In this document: one piece after another, positions 43,251-56,046 of the stretch
How positions within the stretch are numbered: position 1 is the stretch's first letter
Layout: every line of letters starts with the position of its first letter
DNA from: Larix kaempferi
Lineage: Eukaryota > Streptophyta > Pinopsida > Pinales > Pinaceae
Length of the DNA: 64,000 nt
Direction of reading: 5' to 3'
Assembly (NCBI GenBank): GCA_027924585.1
Contig: BSBM01001024.1
Location: 2,976,001 to 3,040,000 of the forward strand
Notes under the pieces: generated by a model
What the model saw: only the letters and a program-made list of their open reading frames with translations
The model's database searches: none
Told to the model about the DNA's origin: nothing
Translations under genes and position numbers: made by a program

Positions 43251-43844
43251 CTCTCCCCTACCTTGCCTTGCCTTGCCTGTTTAGAGTAGGTAGTCTTCTG
43301 AATAAGCTCACTTGAGCAATAGGGTTTGTGTGCTTTTTCTTTTTCCTGTGTGCTGAGTAATGCCCCCTTTTCTGTTGTCTGCTTGATTGATTTGATTGAT
43401 TGAGTTGACTCTTGCTCCTTCCTAAGCTTGTCTCACCTCCTGCACCCATTGAAGAGTGATTAGTTCTCTATTTTATTTTTGGCTGCCTGTGCAAGTTGAG
43501 TGAAGTGTATTTTCCTGAAAAAGTTTTCTTTTCTTCCTGCACAGTAATAAAAATAATGAAAGATGAGTAATGATATATGCCATGTTAGATTAAAAATTTA
43601 TTTTATGCATTTCAGTTTATGTTTTAGAGTAGATTTAAGTTTCAGATTTATTTTATATATTTCCCATACATGCTCCATGAGGTATTCTAGTGTTTATGAC
43701 CGCAGATACAGGTGCAAAATAAAAGCTGAAAGCAAGGATGTTGCAGTGCTGGATTGAGGATTGATGCAGAGTGGTTCGAGACCAGAGATTATGAGGTTCT
43801 CAAGCGCTCTCTCCCTTAGAGCACTCTTCCCAGCTGGAGCTAGA
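43251..43844 (+). other. 3' untranslated region of the L1-type element, copy A
   Basis: It starts with CCTTG repeats and matches 61235-61748, except for about 85 bases after the CCTTG repeats that copy B lacks. The last 45 bases before the LTR are pyrimidine-rich and show no polypurine tract. Confidence 0.7.
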
Positions 43845-44635
43845 TGTTATCACAAATATAGTAGCCAGGCTACCATACATTCTTTTTCAGATTCCAAAGC
43901 ACTATTCAGCCAGTTCCTTTGCATTTGAGATGCTGAGATGAGCATCTATAAATGGATCACTATCAGATTATGGATAGCAGATATATTCCCCATACCATGA
44001 CTGAGCTTCAGGACACTCAGAGAGAGGACTGATGTAGCCATTTGGCCATTTATACAGAGCAATCAGTAGTGACCAGAGTTACAGCAGCAGTTTCAGAGGA
44101 CAGATGTTGGTTCAGACGATTGAGCATTCAAGTATATGACTCAGCAGGTATATTTTGGTGTTATGGTTATGTTGCTTTTTTATCCATTCTTATAGCATGT
44201 CTTGGCATTTAGTATCATGATCTGGCGATCATATAGATATGTGGACCTGGTTGTACTTTATATATATCATATTGTCCCTACTCAGACCTAGAAGTTCTTG
44301 ACCTATACTCATCGGTTTTACCCTCCTTAGGGAGATTAGAGGTGATCATTCCCACCATACTTTGGCTTGCTAGTGTTGGTCTCATTATTCATTGTCTTCA
44401 TCCATCCATTACCTACCCAGTTTGTTCATTACCTTGACTTACTATTTGACTAGTGGCATGGAGGACCTTCCCCCACTGTAGCCTCTGTATTGGATAAGCT
44501 TCCCTGTTTATTGTGTCTCGGCTCTAAGTTGGTGACAGAACTTACCATTGGTGAGTTGGCTTAGTCCCCCTAGTCCCTAAAGATGTTGTTGGCTAAACCT
44601 GAAACGGATAGTACTGCCATGAATGCAAAAGAAAT

Positions 44636-44737
44636 ATTGTGAAAAATCCAAATGAACCTGACAAAGAAATATCAAATGTTATATCTATTGTGAAAAAGCC
44701 AAATGAATCTGGCAAAGAAATATCAAATGTTATATCT
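44636..44737. repeat. 51-bp tandem duplication inside the L1 LTR
   Basis: Units starting ATTGTGAAAAA at 44636 and 44687, with a third partial start at 44738. Confidence 0.85.
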
Positions 44738-46404
44738 ATTGTGAAATGTAATACCTAGGTAAACAAGTTGTCTAAAGACACACCTAGAAGTGCTCAGATA
44801 AACAAGTGCCTTAAAAACACACCTGCAGCAAGAAGCCTAAATAAAATGTAAATCTATGCAATGTGTTTATAAACACACATAGATCAAAGGCTATGGAAAA
44901 CCAAAGGCCCAAAAAGCAATGGAACTTAAATTCTACATCAAAAAGATTGCTGGCCTTCTTTGTATTAAGGATTGTGCGCATCTGCTAAGGTGAATAAACA
45001 CTCTTTGAACAACTTACCCATCTGTGAGACACCGCCATTCCCTGTGTTATTGCTTGTCCATTATATGCTATGGTATGTATTCCCTTCCCATATCCAAAGT
45101 GTCACAGTGTTGAATCAGTAAGTCATCCCTTGGCCTCGCCACTCTATTTCTAAGCCTTCACCCTTCACTAGCAAATTGATCGCAACTATGAAGTGCGTAT
45201 GGTCTTGAAAGTCTAGTCTGAGTAATAATAATAATTAATGACCTTATATATTTGGATGTAGATCGCCAGTTATGATTACTTCTTGTTATAATTGCTATTT
45301 GAATGGATTGTAAAGCATGCTTTAACCTTTGACACCCTGCAGCAGCTTGGTGACAGTTTGAGTTATATTATGGTCATGTTGACTTGGTCAAACCCAGTTT
45401 GACCAATAGTCAACCACGGGACATGAGGTGGCAAACCTCAGATGATACAGAGAGATGATATATGGTCTGGTACAAGTCACCATTGTGGGATTATGCAATG
45501 ATTTCAGGCTTATGATGATGATTTGTGCTTTTCAGCACTTTTACAGATTATTATTATTTGGTTTGCGAGATATGATGAGTATTTATTTTGGACCATGCAG
45601 AGGTTTATATGGTGTATGAGTACACATTTTAGATGGACTTGGACCTTCTGAGTCCAATGAGATAGTCTGTTTTCAGTTCCGGGAAGTTATAGTGATGTTT
45701 GAGCCTCAGTTGGCTATCCTAGTGTAAATTTGGTCTATCAGAGGCCTTGTCAGAGCAGAGCAGAGATTGGGTGAGATCACCTAGGGAGTTGTGCATGGAG
45801 GGGGTGGTCCAGCCACTTGATATTACGATATTACCCCCCTCCCAGACAGCCTGGTGCCCTCACCTTGACAGCACAAGCACTCCAGGAGGCAGTTTGGGCA
45901 GTTTCACACTTCCCGAGGCAGTCCAGAAATGGTAAAAATGGCTACAGAAGAATTCGATTTGGGCTACTGAGTTAAGGTTATGGCATGGGATGATCAGTGA
46001 TGATGAGTGCGATGTCTTCCACACCTTCTCCAGCAATTTCAGCTTCATCGGGACCCACATCCATCACTTATGGCACTTTTTGATGATTTCTGGAGACCCC
46101 AAAGGCTCACGACTTTCCCAAAGAGGCACGATTTGGTGTCTAGCATGATTATTTTTGGACATTGTGCCATGGGGATTGACCAAGGGTGTTAGAAATTACC
46201 CCTTGGACCCACCATGAGTTATTTCTTATATTTTATCATCATGATTTGGTGGGATCCCCTCTTCTGGGGAGAGTTTGTCCACATATTGTTATTGATCCAT
46301 GTATTTTATTGTTGAGCTCATCTCAACCATTGATTAGATCATTTGATCTTTTAATCTTAGCCAATCATTCAAAAAGTGGTTAGAATTATGGCCTCTCTCC
46401 ATCC

Positions 46405-46471
46405 TATTTAAGGAGAGAGCTTCTCATTGTAAAATCATCTAGAGATTTTTACTCTTGGCTCTTGGAATAAA
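46405..46471 (+). promoter_or_regulatory. L1 LTR putative TATA box and AATAAA signal
   Basis: TATTTAAGG at 46405 and AATAAA at 46466, equivalent to those at 22116 and 22176. Confidence 0.55.
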
Positions 46472-48356
46472 ATTTCTATCTTTTGGAGTACATGCTTGGG
46501 TTTGGAGTGGATGTTGGTTGCTTTGATTGTAAATGCTTTTGTCCATTGCACCGGAGGATCTATTGTACCTATCTTGCATATTTTGCCATATCTTTTTACA
46601 GGTGGAGAAGACTTCTTTTACAAGTGCGAATTGGTGGGGAGGCTTGCCCTTCAAGCTTGGAGGAGGACGTTTTGGTTAAACAGGGAGTGGTTTTGTCTTT
46701 GTACCAACTATTCTTTGCTTATCTCTTTCTTGCTTGTATCTACCTTCAACATGTTAAACTGATTGATGCTTTGCTCCTTGGTTTTGATAGGTTAGAGGGA
46801 CACATATGTGGCTTGGAGAAAATTGATTTGGCAAGAGGGCTTCAAAAAAATTCTTCATTTGATCTTTGGCAAAAGTAATCCTCATCTCAACTAGCATTCA
46901 TCTCTTCATCCAGGTATGCTCCAAAGGTATGGTCTTCTTCTTCCTTGGCTTACCCATAACTTCTAGATCATAAAAACCCTAATTGATTAAAAACCCTCAT
47001 TTTTACTTTTTCTTAGATCTATTTGGATCTAGCCTAGCTTTTGAAAAGATATTGAAAACCCACCTCTATAGCATCCACGGCAATTCAGATCTATAGTTTG
47101 GTGGTGATTGGGTTCCATTTGACACACTTTCAAGGCAAAGTAGCCCTCTTGAGGCAAATCGCACCCCTTGGGAGAAGCTAGTTGGGTTAGATCTAACACA
47201 TGGGTAGGTAAGATCCCACTTGATTCACACTCTCCATACTTGATAACCTACCCCTAGTGCCTCACTTCATTGATTTTTGCCTTGTGGGCCCCATTCCTCA
47301 TTTTGAGGGTTGAGCCCCACTTGGATCAATTTGGTGATGCATGTTCAATCTCAGATCTATGGAGATCTAGCCATTGGATGCCCATGATTTTCAAGATACA
47401 CATTCATACTTGCCTAAACTACTTGGATCTAAACTTTGGTGGCCTTTGGGTTTGATTTGACACACCTTTCCATGCTTTTAGCCCTCCTTGGGAAAAGTCG
47501 CACTCCTTGGGTGATTGAGTTGTCCCACTTTGAGAAACTGGGTGGTTGAGATTCCATTGGTTTTGGAAAGAGCATACCTTGAAACCTACATCTAGTGTCT
47601 CACTTAGTGAAGTTCTGCCTTGGGGGTAGCATTCCTTGTTTTGGGGAAAGTTGTCCACATGGGTCACTTAGTGAAATATTAGATCTAGTAAGATCCAACC
47701 ATCACATCTCAAATAGCCCACTTGATTTGTATCCTAGGCATCTCGATCTACATTTCCACATCTCTTTTGACTCCATTAGCCCATCCATCAAGGCACTAGT
47801 CCACCTAGGGAAATTCGCACTCCTTGGGAGTTGTGTCATCTCCTAGATCCCATATGTGGGTATCTCTAATTTCACTTTAGATCCATAGATCTACTCATTT
47901 ACACCCCTAACTTCACCTTGAGGGTCCCATTTGAGAGATTTACATATCCCAACGAAGTGGGCCCCACCTGTGTATTTCATGGTACTAGATCTTGTCATCT
48001 TATCTCATCATGTGGCCTAAATCTTTCATTGGTTGAAACATAAGTCATTCCCTAAGCCTCTTTCAACCAAATTTAAACTTCTTGGTTCACCTAACCTTGC
48101 ATTGGTTTCCGTAACTTGTCTTTTAGATATCCCTAGGAACCTTTGTTTTGGTCCAATCATCTTTGATCGGTAATAGGGTCTCCCCCTAGGTCTTGATTCA
48201 TCTTGATCTAAAGTGAAGAGTGCCTCGATTGACGCGACTCCCAGCTTGTATTTGGAACCGTGGCATCTCTTGGGTCACCTCTTTAGTTGTCCATCTCCTC
48301 TACCATCCCGGATGGGATACCACTAGGGACAACTACAAGTTGCGTGATAACATTTT

Positions 48357-48374
48357 TGGCGCCGCTGCAGAGGA
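48357..48374 (+). other. Primer-binding site of the L1 element
   Basis: TGGCGCCGCTGCAGAGGA four bases after the LTR end. It resembles the L2 primer site but has drifted in its 3' half. Confidence 0.75.
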
Positions 48375-48388
48375 GGGTAGAGGCCTAC

Positions 48389-51380
48389 TGTTATCACATA
48401 TATAGTAGCTGGGCTACCATACATTATTTCTCAGATTCCAGAGCACATTTCAGCCAGTTCCTTTACTTTGAGATGATGAGATGAGCAGCTATCTATGGAT
48501 CACTATCAGATTTTGGACAGCATATGTATTCCCCATGCCATGACTGAGTCTCAGGACACTGAGAGAGATGACCGATGTAGCCATTATACCATTTATGCAG
48601 AGCAGTCAGTAGTGCCCAGAGTTACAGTAGCAGTTTCAGATGACAGATGATGGTTCAGAGGATGAGCATTCAGGTATATGACTCAGCAGGTATATCATGG
48701 TGTTATGGTTATATTGTTTTTATATTCATTCTTATGGCATGTCTTAGCATTAGTGTCATGATCTGGCGATCATATAGATATGTGGACCTGGTTGATCTTA
48801 TATTATATATATATTCTACTGTCCTTACTCAGACTTAGAAGTTCACTTCTCATACTCATTGGTTTCACCCTCCCTAGGGACAATAGAGGTGATCATTCCA
48901 CCATACCTTGGCTTGCTAGTGTTGGCTCCATTACTCATTGTCTTCATCCATCCATTACCTACCTTTTATTTTATCACCCTGACTTACTACTTGACTAGTG
49001 GCATGGAGGATCTTTTCCCCACTGTAGCCTCTGTATTGGATGAGCTTCCCTGTTTATTGTGTCTCGGCTCTGAGTTGGTGACAAAACTTACCTCTGGTGA
49101 GTTGGATTGTAGGCCTAAATCATTCTGGTCGGTTGTCCCGATGTTTGGCATTGGCTCGAACTCCCCCTAGTCACTTGAGATGTTGTTGACTAAAACTGAA
49201 ACCTCATGTACTACTTATGGAAACTTCTAAATTCGCCCATGGAAACTAAAAAGGGCAAGAGCGACGAACTGCTAAAAAAAATACTCCTCGAAGAGTATAA
49301 GAAAGGTCCAAAAAGCAATGATTCTTAAAAGCTATATCTAAACAATTACTAACCTTATGTATGTATAAAAACATGCCCTGGATGCAAGCTGCAACTAGTT
49401 GTGCTTATTAGCGCACCTGAGATCCGAAGGGTTATGTAGGCCAAAAAGGCCATGAAATGAAATTAAATGATCCTAATGAACCTGGATCAACTTGATGTAG
49501 ACATGAAGCCTAAGTTGAATAAGCACTCTCTAAACAACTTATCCATTTGTGAGACACCGCCATTCCCTGTGTTATTGCTCATTCAGTATATATTATGGTG
49601 TGTATTCCCTTTCCCATATCCAAAGCGTCACAATGTTAAGTCAATCAGTCACCCTTTGGCCTAGCCAGTTTATTTTTAGCCTTCACCCTTCACTAGCAAA
49701 TTGATCACAACTATGAAGTGAGTATGGTCTTGAAAGTCTAGTCTGAGTCATATAAATAATTAATGACAGTATATATTTGGATTTAGATCACCAGTAATGA
49801 CTACTTTGTGTTATAATTGCTATTTGAATGAGTTGTAGAGCATACATTAACCTTTGACACTTTGCAGCAGCTTCAGATGGTAGTCTGAGTTATATTAAGT
49901 CAATATTGACCAGGTCAAGCCTACTTTAACCAAGGTCAATCACAAGACATGAGATTATTGGACCTTATGATGACACAGGTAGATGATATATGGTCTATGT
50001 ACATGTACATGATGGTTCTATGCATCAAATACAAGTTTATGATGATGATCTATGGTTTCAGCATTATTTGATCATTTACAGATTATTATTATTTCACATG
50101 TTCCGGTATATTGGGTATATTATATGATCATGCAGAGAGCTATATGGTGTATGAGTACACATCTTGGATGGTTTTGGACCTTCTGAGTCCAATGAGACAG
50201 TCTATTTTCAGTTCCGGGCAGTTACAGTGATGATTTAACCTCAGTAGGCTGTCCTAGTGCAGTTTTGGTCTGTCGGAGACCCTGTCAGAGCAGAGATGAT
50301 TTTTATTTGGTTCACCTAGGGCGCTGATGATGGAGGGGGTGGTCCAGCCACTTGTTTTTACCATATTACCCCCCTTCCGGACACACTGGTGCCCTCACCT
50401 TGACAGCGCACGCACTCCAGGAGGCAGTTTGGGACAGGTACACGCTTCCCGAGGTAGTTTTGGATTGGTAGAAATGGCTACAGAGGAATTCGATTTGGGC
50501 TACCGAGGCAAAGTTTTGGCATGAGATGATCAGGGATGATGAGTGGGATGTCTTCCGCACCTTCTCCAGCAGTTTCAGCTTCATCGGGGCCCACATCCAT
50601 CACTTATGACACTTTCTGATGATTTCTGAGGTCTTTGGAGGCCTACGATTTGTCCATAAAGGCACGATTTGGTATATTGATGACTATTTTGTTATTATTG
50701 TGCTATGGGGATTGACCAAGGGTGGATAAAATTACCCCTTGGACCCACCATAAGCTTATTTTTACATTTTGTCATCATGATTTTGTGGGATCCCCTCTCC
50801 TAGGGCGATTTTATCCACTTATTATTATATTTTATGGTTGATCCATGTATTTTATTGTTGAGCTCATCTCAACCATTGATTAGATCTTTTAATCTTAGCC
50901 AGTCATGTAAAAAGTGGTTAGGATTATGCTCTCTCCCCATCCTATTTAAGAAGGGAGCCTCTCATTGTAAAATCATCTAGAGATTTTTGGCTCTTGACTC
51001 TTGGAATAAAATTTCTATCTTTTGGAGTACATGCTTGGGTTGGAGTGGATGTTGGTTGTTTTGATTGTAAATGCTTTTGTCCATTGCACTGGAGGATCTA
51101 TTGTAGCTATCTTGCATATTTGCCATATCTTTTTTACAGGTGGAGAAGACTTCTTCAACAAGTGCGAATTGGTGGGGAGGCTTGCCCTTCAAGCTTGGAG
51201 GAGGACGTTTTGGGTTAAACAGGGAGTGGTTTTGTCTTTGCACCAACTATTCTTTGCTTATCTCTTTCCTGCTTGTATCTACCTTCAACATATTAAACTG
51301 ATTGATGCTTTGCTCCTTGGTTTTGACAGGTTAGAGGGACACATATGTGGCTTGGAAAAATCAATTTGGCAAGAGGGCTT
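48389..51380 (+). mobile_element. Solo L1-family LTR inserted in an L1 leader, first part
   Basis: It starts TGTTATCACA at 48389, only 36 bases after the preceding LTR ends. The duplication CCTAC lies at 48384-48388 and 57577-57581, so this is an insertion and not an element end. It is interrupted at 51381 by a solo L2 LTR. TATA-like box at 50943, AATAAA at 51005. Confidence 0.92.
50943..51010 (+). promoter_or_regulatory. L1 LTR putative TATA box and AATAAA signal
   Basis: TATTTAAG at 50943 and AATAAA at 51005, equivalent to those at 22116 and 22176. Confidence 0.5.
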
Positions 51381-52708
51381 TGTTATCAACTGATCTGTAC
51401 AATAGTTGAAACCTCATTGAGCCGCCAGTGTTGGAACACATCAGTGTTCACTTCCAGAGTATCTGGGTTTCAGATATTTGGGTCTAGCCAGTTTTGGCTA
51501 GCCAGTTTTGTTTTTTGAGTCGACATGACCATGGCCCCATGGGGGTTTGTAATAAAGTGTGCTAGTAGGGTCTGAGTGGCTCGGTTCCCCATGACTGGAT
51601 TAAACAACTAAGGTATTCCAGGGAGTTTTTTCACCGTCAGATTATACTTTACTTCAGGCGAGATATAATCTCTTGGTTTTTCTCCCGCTTCCTCCAAAGC
51701 TGGAATGCCCGATTTTGGAAATTTGTGCCATGGGGGGTTATTAGAGTCCAACTATAATATATAAACCTACTAGACACTATTAGAATAGGTTCTGGTCATG
51801 TCCTAAGTCTCCAGGACCCCCTGAAAAAATTTCAAATAAATTTTACCGGACGCGTCGGATTTGGGGTTTTTAATTTTTTAATTAATTTTAATTAAATTTC
51901 TCTATAGTTTAAATAGAGAAATTTGAGTCTGTAATATGTCAGTCATCTGGGGTCCGAATTTAGTGTTTGATGGCTCGTTTCATAAGCCAAAAATCACACA
52001 TGACCCGTGGACCAGCTAAACCCAACTTTCGGATGTCAATTCAACCTCATAATTAATATTTTCTCTAAAAAGTCATTTACAGAGAAATTATTAATTAAAA
52101 TAATAAAATTGAATATTTTGGAGATAATCCAAATCTCTCCAAAATTAATCAATTTGATTAAAATAAAAGGCTAAATGACATGGCAATAGACATTTATGAA
52201 GATTCCAATCAACTCCAAGTGGATTAAGTCAACTATCCAGTCACCAGCAAGAGATCCACTTAAGGTAATTCGCCCTTCTTCATGCAAAAATCGATTTGGT
52301 GAGTTGTCAATTGATAAATGGGTTGGTGGTTTTGCATTTAAGTCTAAGGTGGGCGCCCTCACGACTCACCCAATCCCATAGCTTGGCTCCCTTTGCAAAT
52401 CACGAGTTAGTACCTACCACATCTCCACTTGTCATCCACCACCCAACTCGCCATCCTCCACCAACCAACTCACCCTCCTCTCAAAGCTCACGCACCTACC
52501 TCTAGCTCACGTGGATCCTTGTTGTAACTTCCCCATTCGAGAGGTGATACTTCCCATGCAATCTACAAAGTCGAGCTTGCCACCTATCCATTCAACCTAC
52601 CAACAAGTTGAGTTGTCATTCGAATTAGCTCTCCAAGCTTAGTTTTGATTGGAATTCGACCTTCATGTCTATGCCAATTTGACCTAGGGTTTTAGCTAGT
52701 TGTTTTAC

Positions 52709-52810
52709 TATAAAGAGAGGCCCATTTGGGTTATTATCTCATGGAATTTTTGTGCACCATTACTCTGGCAAATTTGTACTAGATCATAGCAATTGCTATC
52801 TTGAAATAAA
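52709..52810 (+). promoter_or_regulatory. L2 LTR putative TATA box (TATAAAG) and AATAAA signal
   Basis: TATAAAG at 52709-52715 and AATAAA at 52805-52810. Confidence 0.55.
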
Positions 52811-53394
52811 ATTCGAGTTTGGAGGTCCATGCGATTTGTGCAACATTGATGAATGCTTCTCTTGTGAGGTGACTTCTTTCTATGCTTTCAATTTAATGCT
52901 TATGTGATTGATCAAGTAACTAGCTTTAGAAGTCTATATTCTAGAACATAAGATCTACCATTTGTGGTTTGCAATTTCGTTTATTATGCAATGTTGATCA
53001 ATGAGTTATATGAATAGGACGTACTCAGTTATACTAGCATTGATATAACCTTGGTTTTCGTAGCATACTAGTCATATATTTGATCTCACTTTTGCATTGA
53101 GTTGTTTGTCTTTGAATAGGTTTTTCCAGGTGTGGGAGGGTGTGAGCTCAGCTGCATCTAGCCCATCTTCATCATCACAAGTGATTTTTAACATTGTTGT
53201 CTTTCCAGGATCTACAAGGGTTGAGGTTGTTCCAAGAAGAAGCACAAAGAGACTTTGCCCCAAGATCCATCCTTAAAACAAAATCATTTTTTAAAAAAAC
53301 CTTGGTTACTTTAGGCTTCTTTTCTTCAAGCCATCTTATCTTCTCTTTGAAACCCTTTTGATTTGACTTGCTAGCCCTTTCATCTTTTGCCATA

Positions 53395-53830
53395 GTCCAG
53401 CCCTAGCCATCCCATCTCCTTCCTCTCGTCCCCCTCCAAAATTTCCTCCTCTTTTCATTCCATTCGCCCTCTCTCTTTGCTCTCGTCTTACCCTACCTTG
53501 AGTGCCTTCTTCCTCTTGATTCATCCCATTTCTTTTTGCCCCATCTACCTTCTCTTCCTCTCCACTCGTCCCATTTCTTTTACCTTCTTCTCCTTCCTTC
53601 CCATTACCTTTTGCCTTAGATCTTAAGCCTTCACATTGCTCTCGTCCCATCTCTTTTTGGCTTTCTCTCTTTTCTCTCGTCCCATCTCCATTTGCCCTAT
53701 CTCCTCCCTTTCGTCCCATTCCAATCCATCCTCTCTTCATACCATCTCCCATACCCCACTTCCCATTCGTTTTTGCCCTCCTTCTATCTTTCGTCCACCC
53801 TTTAAAAAACCTACAAAACACATAAAAACA
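53395..53830 (+). repeat. Pyrimidine-rich tract in the L2 LTR
   Basis: Long C/T-dominated stretch with repeated 'tctcgtcccat' phrases, equivalent to 1990-2400. The 176-codon minus-strand ORF across it is compositional. Confidence 0.8.
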
Positions 53831-54952
53831 CAACAAGTCTTGGTAAGATCTAGTAGTTGTTCTCATTTCATTGAAAGGTTAATCTTAGATCTCATGCTTG
53901 CATTTACATATTTAGGATCTAGTCTCTTATTATCATAGTTGGTTTTGCATTTACATTATTACTAGTTTAGATCTTACACTTTGGAATTTGGTAGTTTGTG
54001 TTAGATCTCATTTAAAAATTCAAAAAACTTGCATCTCCTTAGTTTTATTTGATTGATAGATCTAGGTAGTTTCCATCTTGTTTTGGTTATCTAACATCTA
54101 ATGGGTATTTGAGTTGCTCATTTGTGATAGATCTTTCCTTGAGAAAGAAGAGCTTTGATAAACAAGAAGAAGCTTCAAATACAAGAAGTTATCAAGAGGA
54201 CAAAAAGACGATCCAAACCAAGACTAGTATTTATCCTTTTGTAATAGCTCTTAGAAGCTTATTTTAAATATTTTCCAAGTTATTTCTTTCAAAGTCCCTA
54301 CAAGGGTTTCATTCCCAAGGGCAGTTGTACTCTCATAATAAAGTTGCAGGTGGAATTTTTAAGCCCCCACGTTCACTTCCCCATTTGGGGAAGCCTTGTA
54401 GTCTTCTTTGATTGGTTTGAGTTTCTAGTTTAGATCTTTTAATATGCTCTTAGATTAGTTTCCATTCCAATAAGTTATTTTTGTTATCATTTCCGATTCA
54501 CTTACCCCCATGCTCTCCCGAGTACGGTCTTTGACCTGAAAGAGATTCTTGGGTAGATTAGAGTTTATTTTCTGTTTAGTACTTTACTTTTCATCTTGTA
54601 TTTTCTCTTCCAAACCTTGACCAGAGTAGAGCTAACTTTGGGATGGTATCCCAAAGGCCACATAACTTTGTGGTAGCTACTCGTTCCCCCATCATCTTCT
54701 TGTGGACATCCAACTAGCTGGAAGGTTTCCAGGACTGGTGGCTTCTAAGTGGTTGACCTTGTTCGGAGGTTGATCCCACCTATTAGATTAGAATTTGTGT
54801 GGTAGAACATTAGATTTTCCAGTTTCATTTTATTTAGCAAGTAGTATTATTGGTAGTATTTAATATCTTTCAAATCTATCACATTGTTTAATCATTTTAA
54901 AAGTTGAATTATCTTGCTACTACAACTACTTTCTGCTTCTTAAAACGAACTA

Positions 54953-55107
54953 AAGTCTCTTGAACTTGACCAAATCCAAGTCAAGAGCACTCTCTATCGG
55001 AGAGCATCTTAGTCTTGCATCATTCCCTGCATTAGGCATTTGTTAATTAGCAAGTCTCTTGAACTGTGGTCATAAGATCAAGTCAAGAGCGCTCTCTGTC
55101 GGAGAGT
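54953..55107 (+). other. Two hairpin units in the L2 LTR
   Basis: Unit 1 at about 54953-55004 and unit 2 at about 55053-55107, with the arms CTCTTGAAC.../...TCAAGAG and the stem-loop CTCTCTRTCGGAGAG. Confidence 0.65.
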
Positions 55108-56046
55108 TAAACAAAGTGCTCTAATAATAATAAAAATTCCACACATTTTTCCCTTTTAATTAATTTATCTTGGTCTCGTGTCCTACACCCGTATGCTCTG
55201 CCAACCGGAAACGGTTGGGCTAGTACTCAGAAAGGTGTAAGACTTGTTTAAATTCACAAGTGATAACATTAATTAAAATTTTACCCCAAAACCCCAACCA
55301 AGGCAAAATCACTACGAACTTCCTGAAGAGGTGGTGCCGGGAATCCACTGTCAGACTCGAGGGCGGTCAAGCCGTAAGCACACTTGCCCTCTTTGCAATC
55401 TGGGTGCTCCCGACCTATCACCTAAAAGGTTGCCAGTTTGTTTTTCTTGGTTAAGGTTCCACCCTTTTGAATATCCTTGTTCTTAGCCATAATAATCAAG
55501 ACCACTAAAATCTTTAATTTACCAAGATAAGCTGCAAAACGATCTCAAAAAACTTTTATCTCAAACACTTGTATCAAGCATTTCACAATCACTTTTACAT
55601 TTTGACTCCATAAGGCACTGGTCCTTAGTCACAATATTTTATTTGCTTATTTATCAATATTGGAGCATTTGTGTTAATTTTCGTAAAGGTGATTTATTTC
55701 TGATTCAGTGTATCTCTCATCTTCTATTTTGAAACGTGGATTGCATTATCTTGTTTTTCATTAAAGTATTATTGTGTCTCTCACTTTCAAAAAACTCTTA
55801 AACAACACCCATCCGCATCACAACACCTAAAAACATTTTAAACACACAAGAGCCTTAGACAACTCTTTTGTAGGGACTACGCCCCTTGGCTTCGTTAAGA
55901 GTTTGCCTAAACGGAGGAGCTAGGATTCAGGTGACAGTACCTGGCTCATTGCTTGCCCCCAAGGCCACACCCCTCTCACTTATAGTGAAGAGACAGCTTT
56001 TGAAAGATTTTCGCTGCTGGTGTGCAATCTGGCGGACAACAGGCTT

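Larger units (their letters stand above)
43845..48352 (+). mobile_element. Complete L1-family LTR (4,508 bp), shared by two L1 internal regions
   Basis: It starts TGTTATCACA and ends GCGTGATAACA. On its left is an L1 tail with 3' untranslated region, so it acts as a 3' LTR. On its right is a primer site, so it is also a 5' LTR. It shares a 51-base tandem duplication (44636-44737) with the LTR at 61749 (62539-62640), a feature absent from the L1 LTRs at 19558 and 48389. This pairs it with 61749 as the two LTRs of one element. TATA-like box at 46405, AATAAA at 46466. Confidence 0.92.
51381..56041 (+). mobile_element. Complete solo L2-family LTR (4,661 bp)
   Basis: It starts TGTTATCAAC and ends GGACAACA, flanked by the duplication GGCTT (51376-51380 and 56042-56046). 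It is the reference copy of the family. It carries TATAAAG at 52709, AATAAA at 52805, a pyrimidine tract at 53395-53830, the TTCCCC-ATTT-GGGGAA repeat at 54377-54392 and hairpin units at 54953-55107. No primer site or internal region follows. Confidence 0.95.

Noticed and set aside
32977-43844. An intact L1 element between the LTR starts at 32977 and 43845
   Set aside because: The left LTR is cut after 499 bases and the following coding region belongs to L2 up to 42033.
53336-53866. 176-codon minus-strand ORF, also the similar one at 1951-2187
   Set aside because: Both run across pyrimidine-rich tracts; the Arg/Lys/Glu/Gly composition follows from the base skew and neither is conserved as protein among L2 LTRs.
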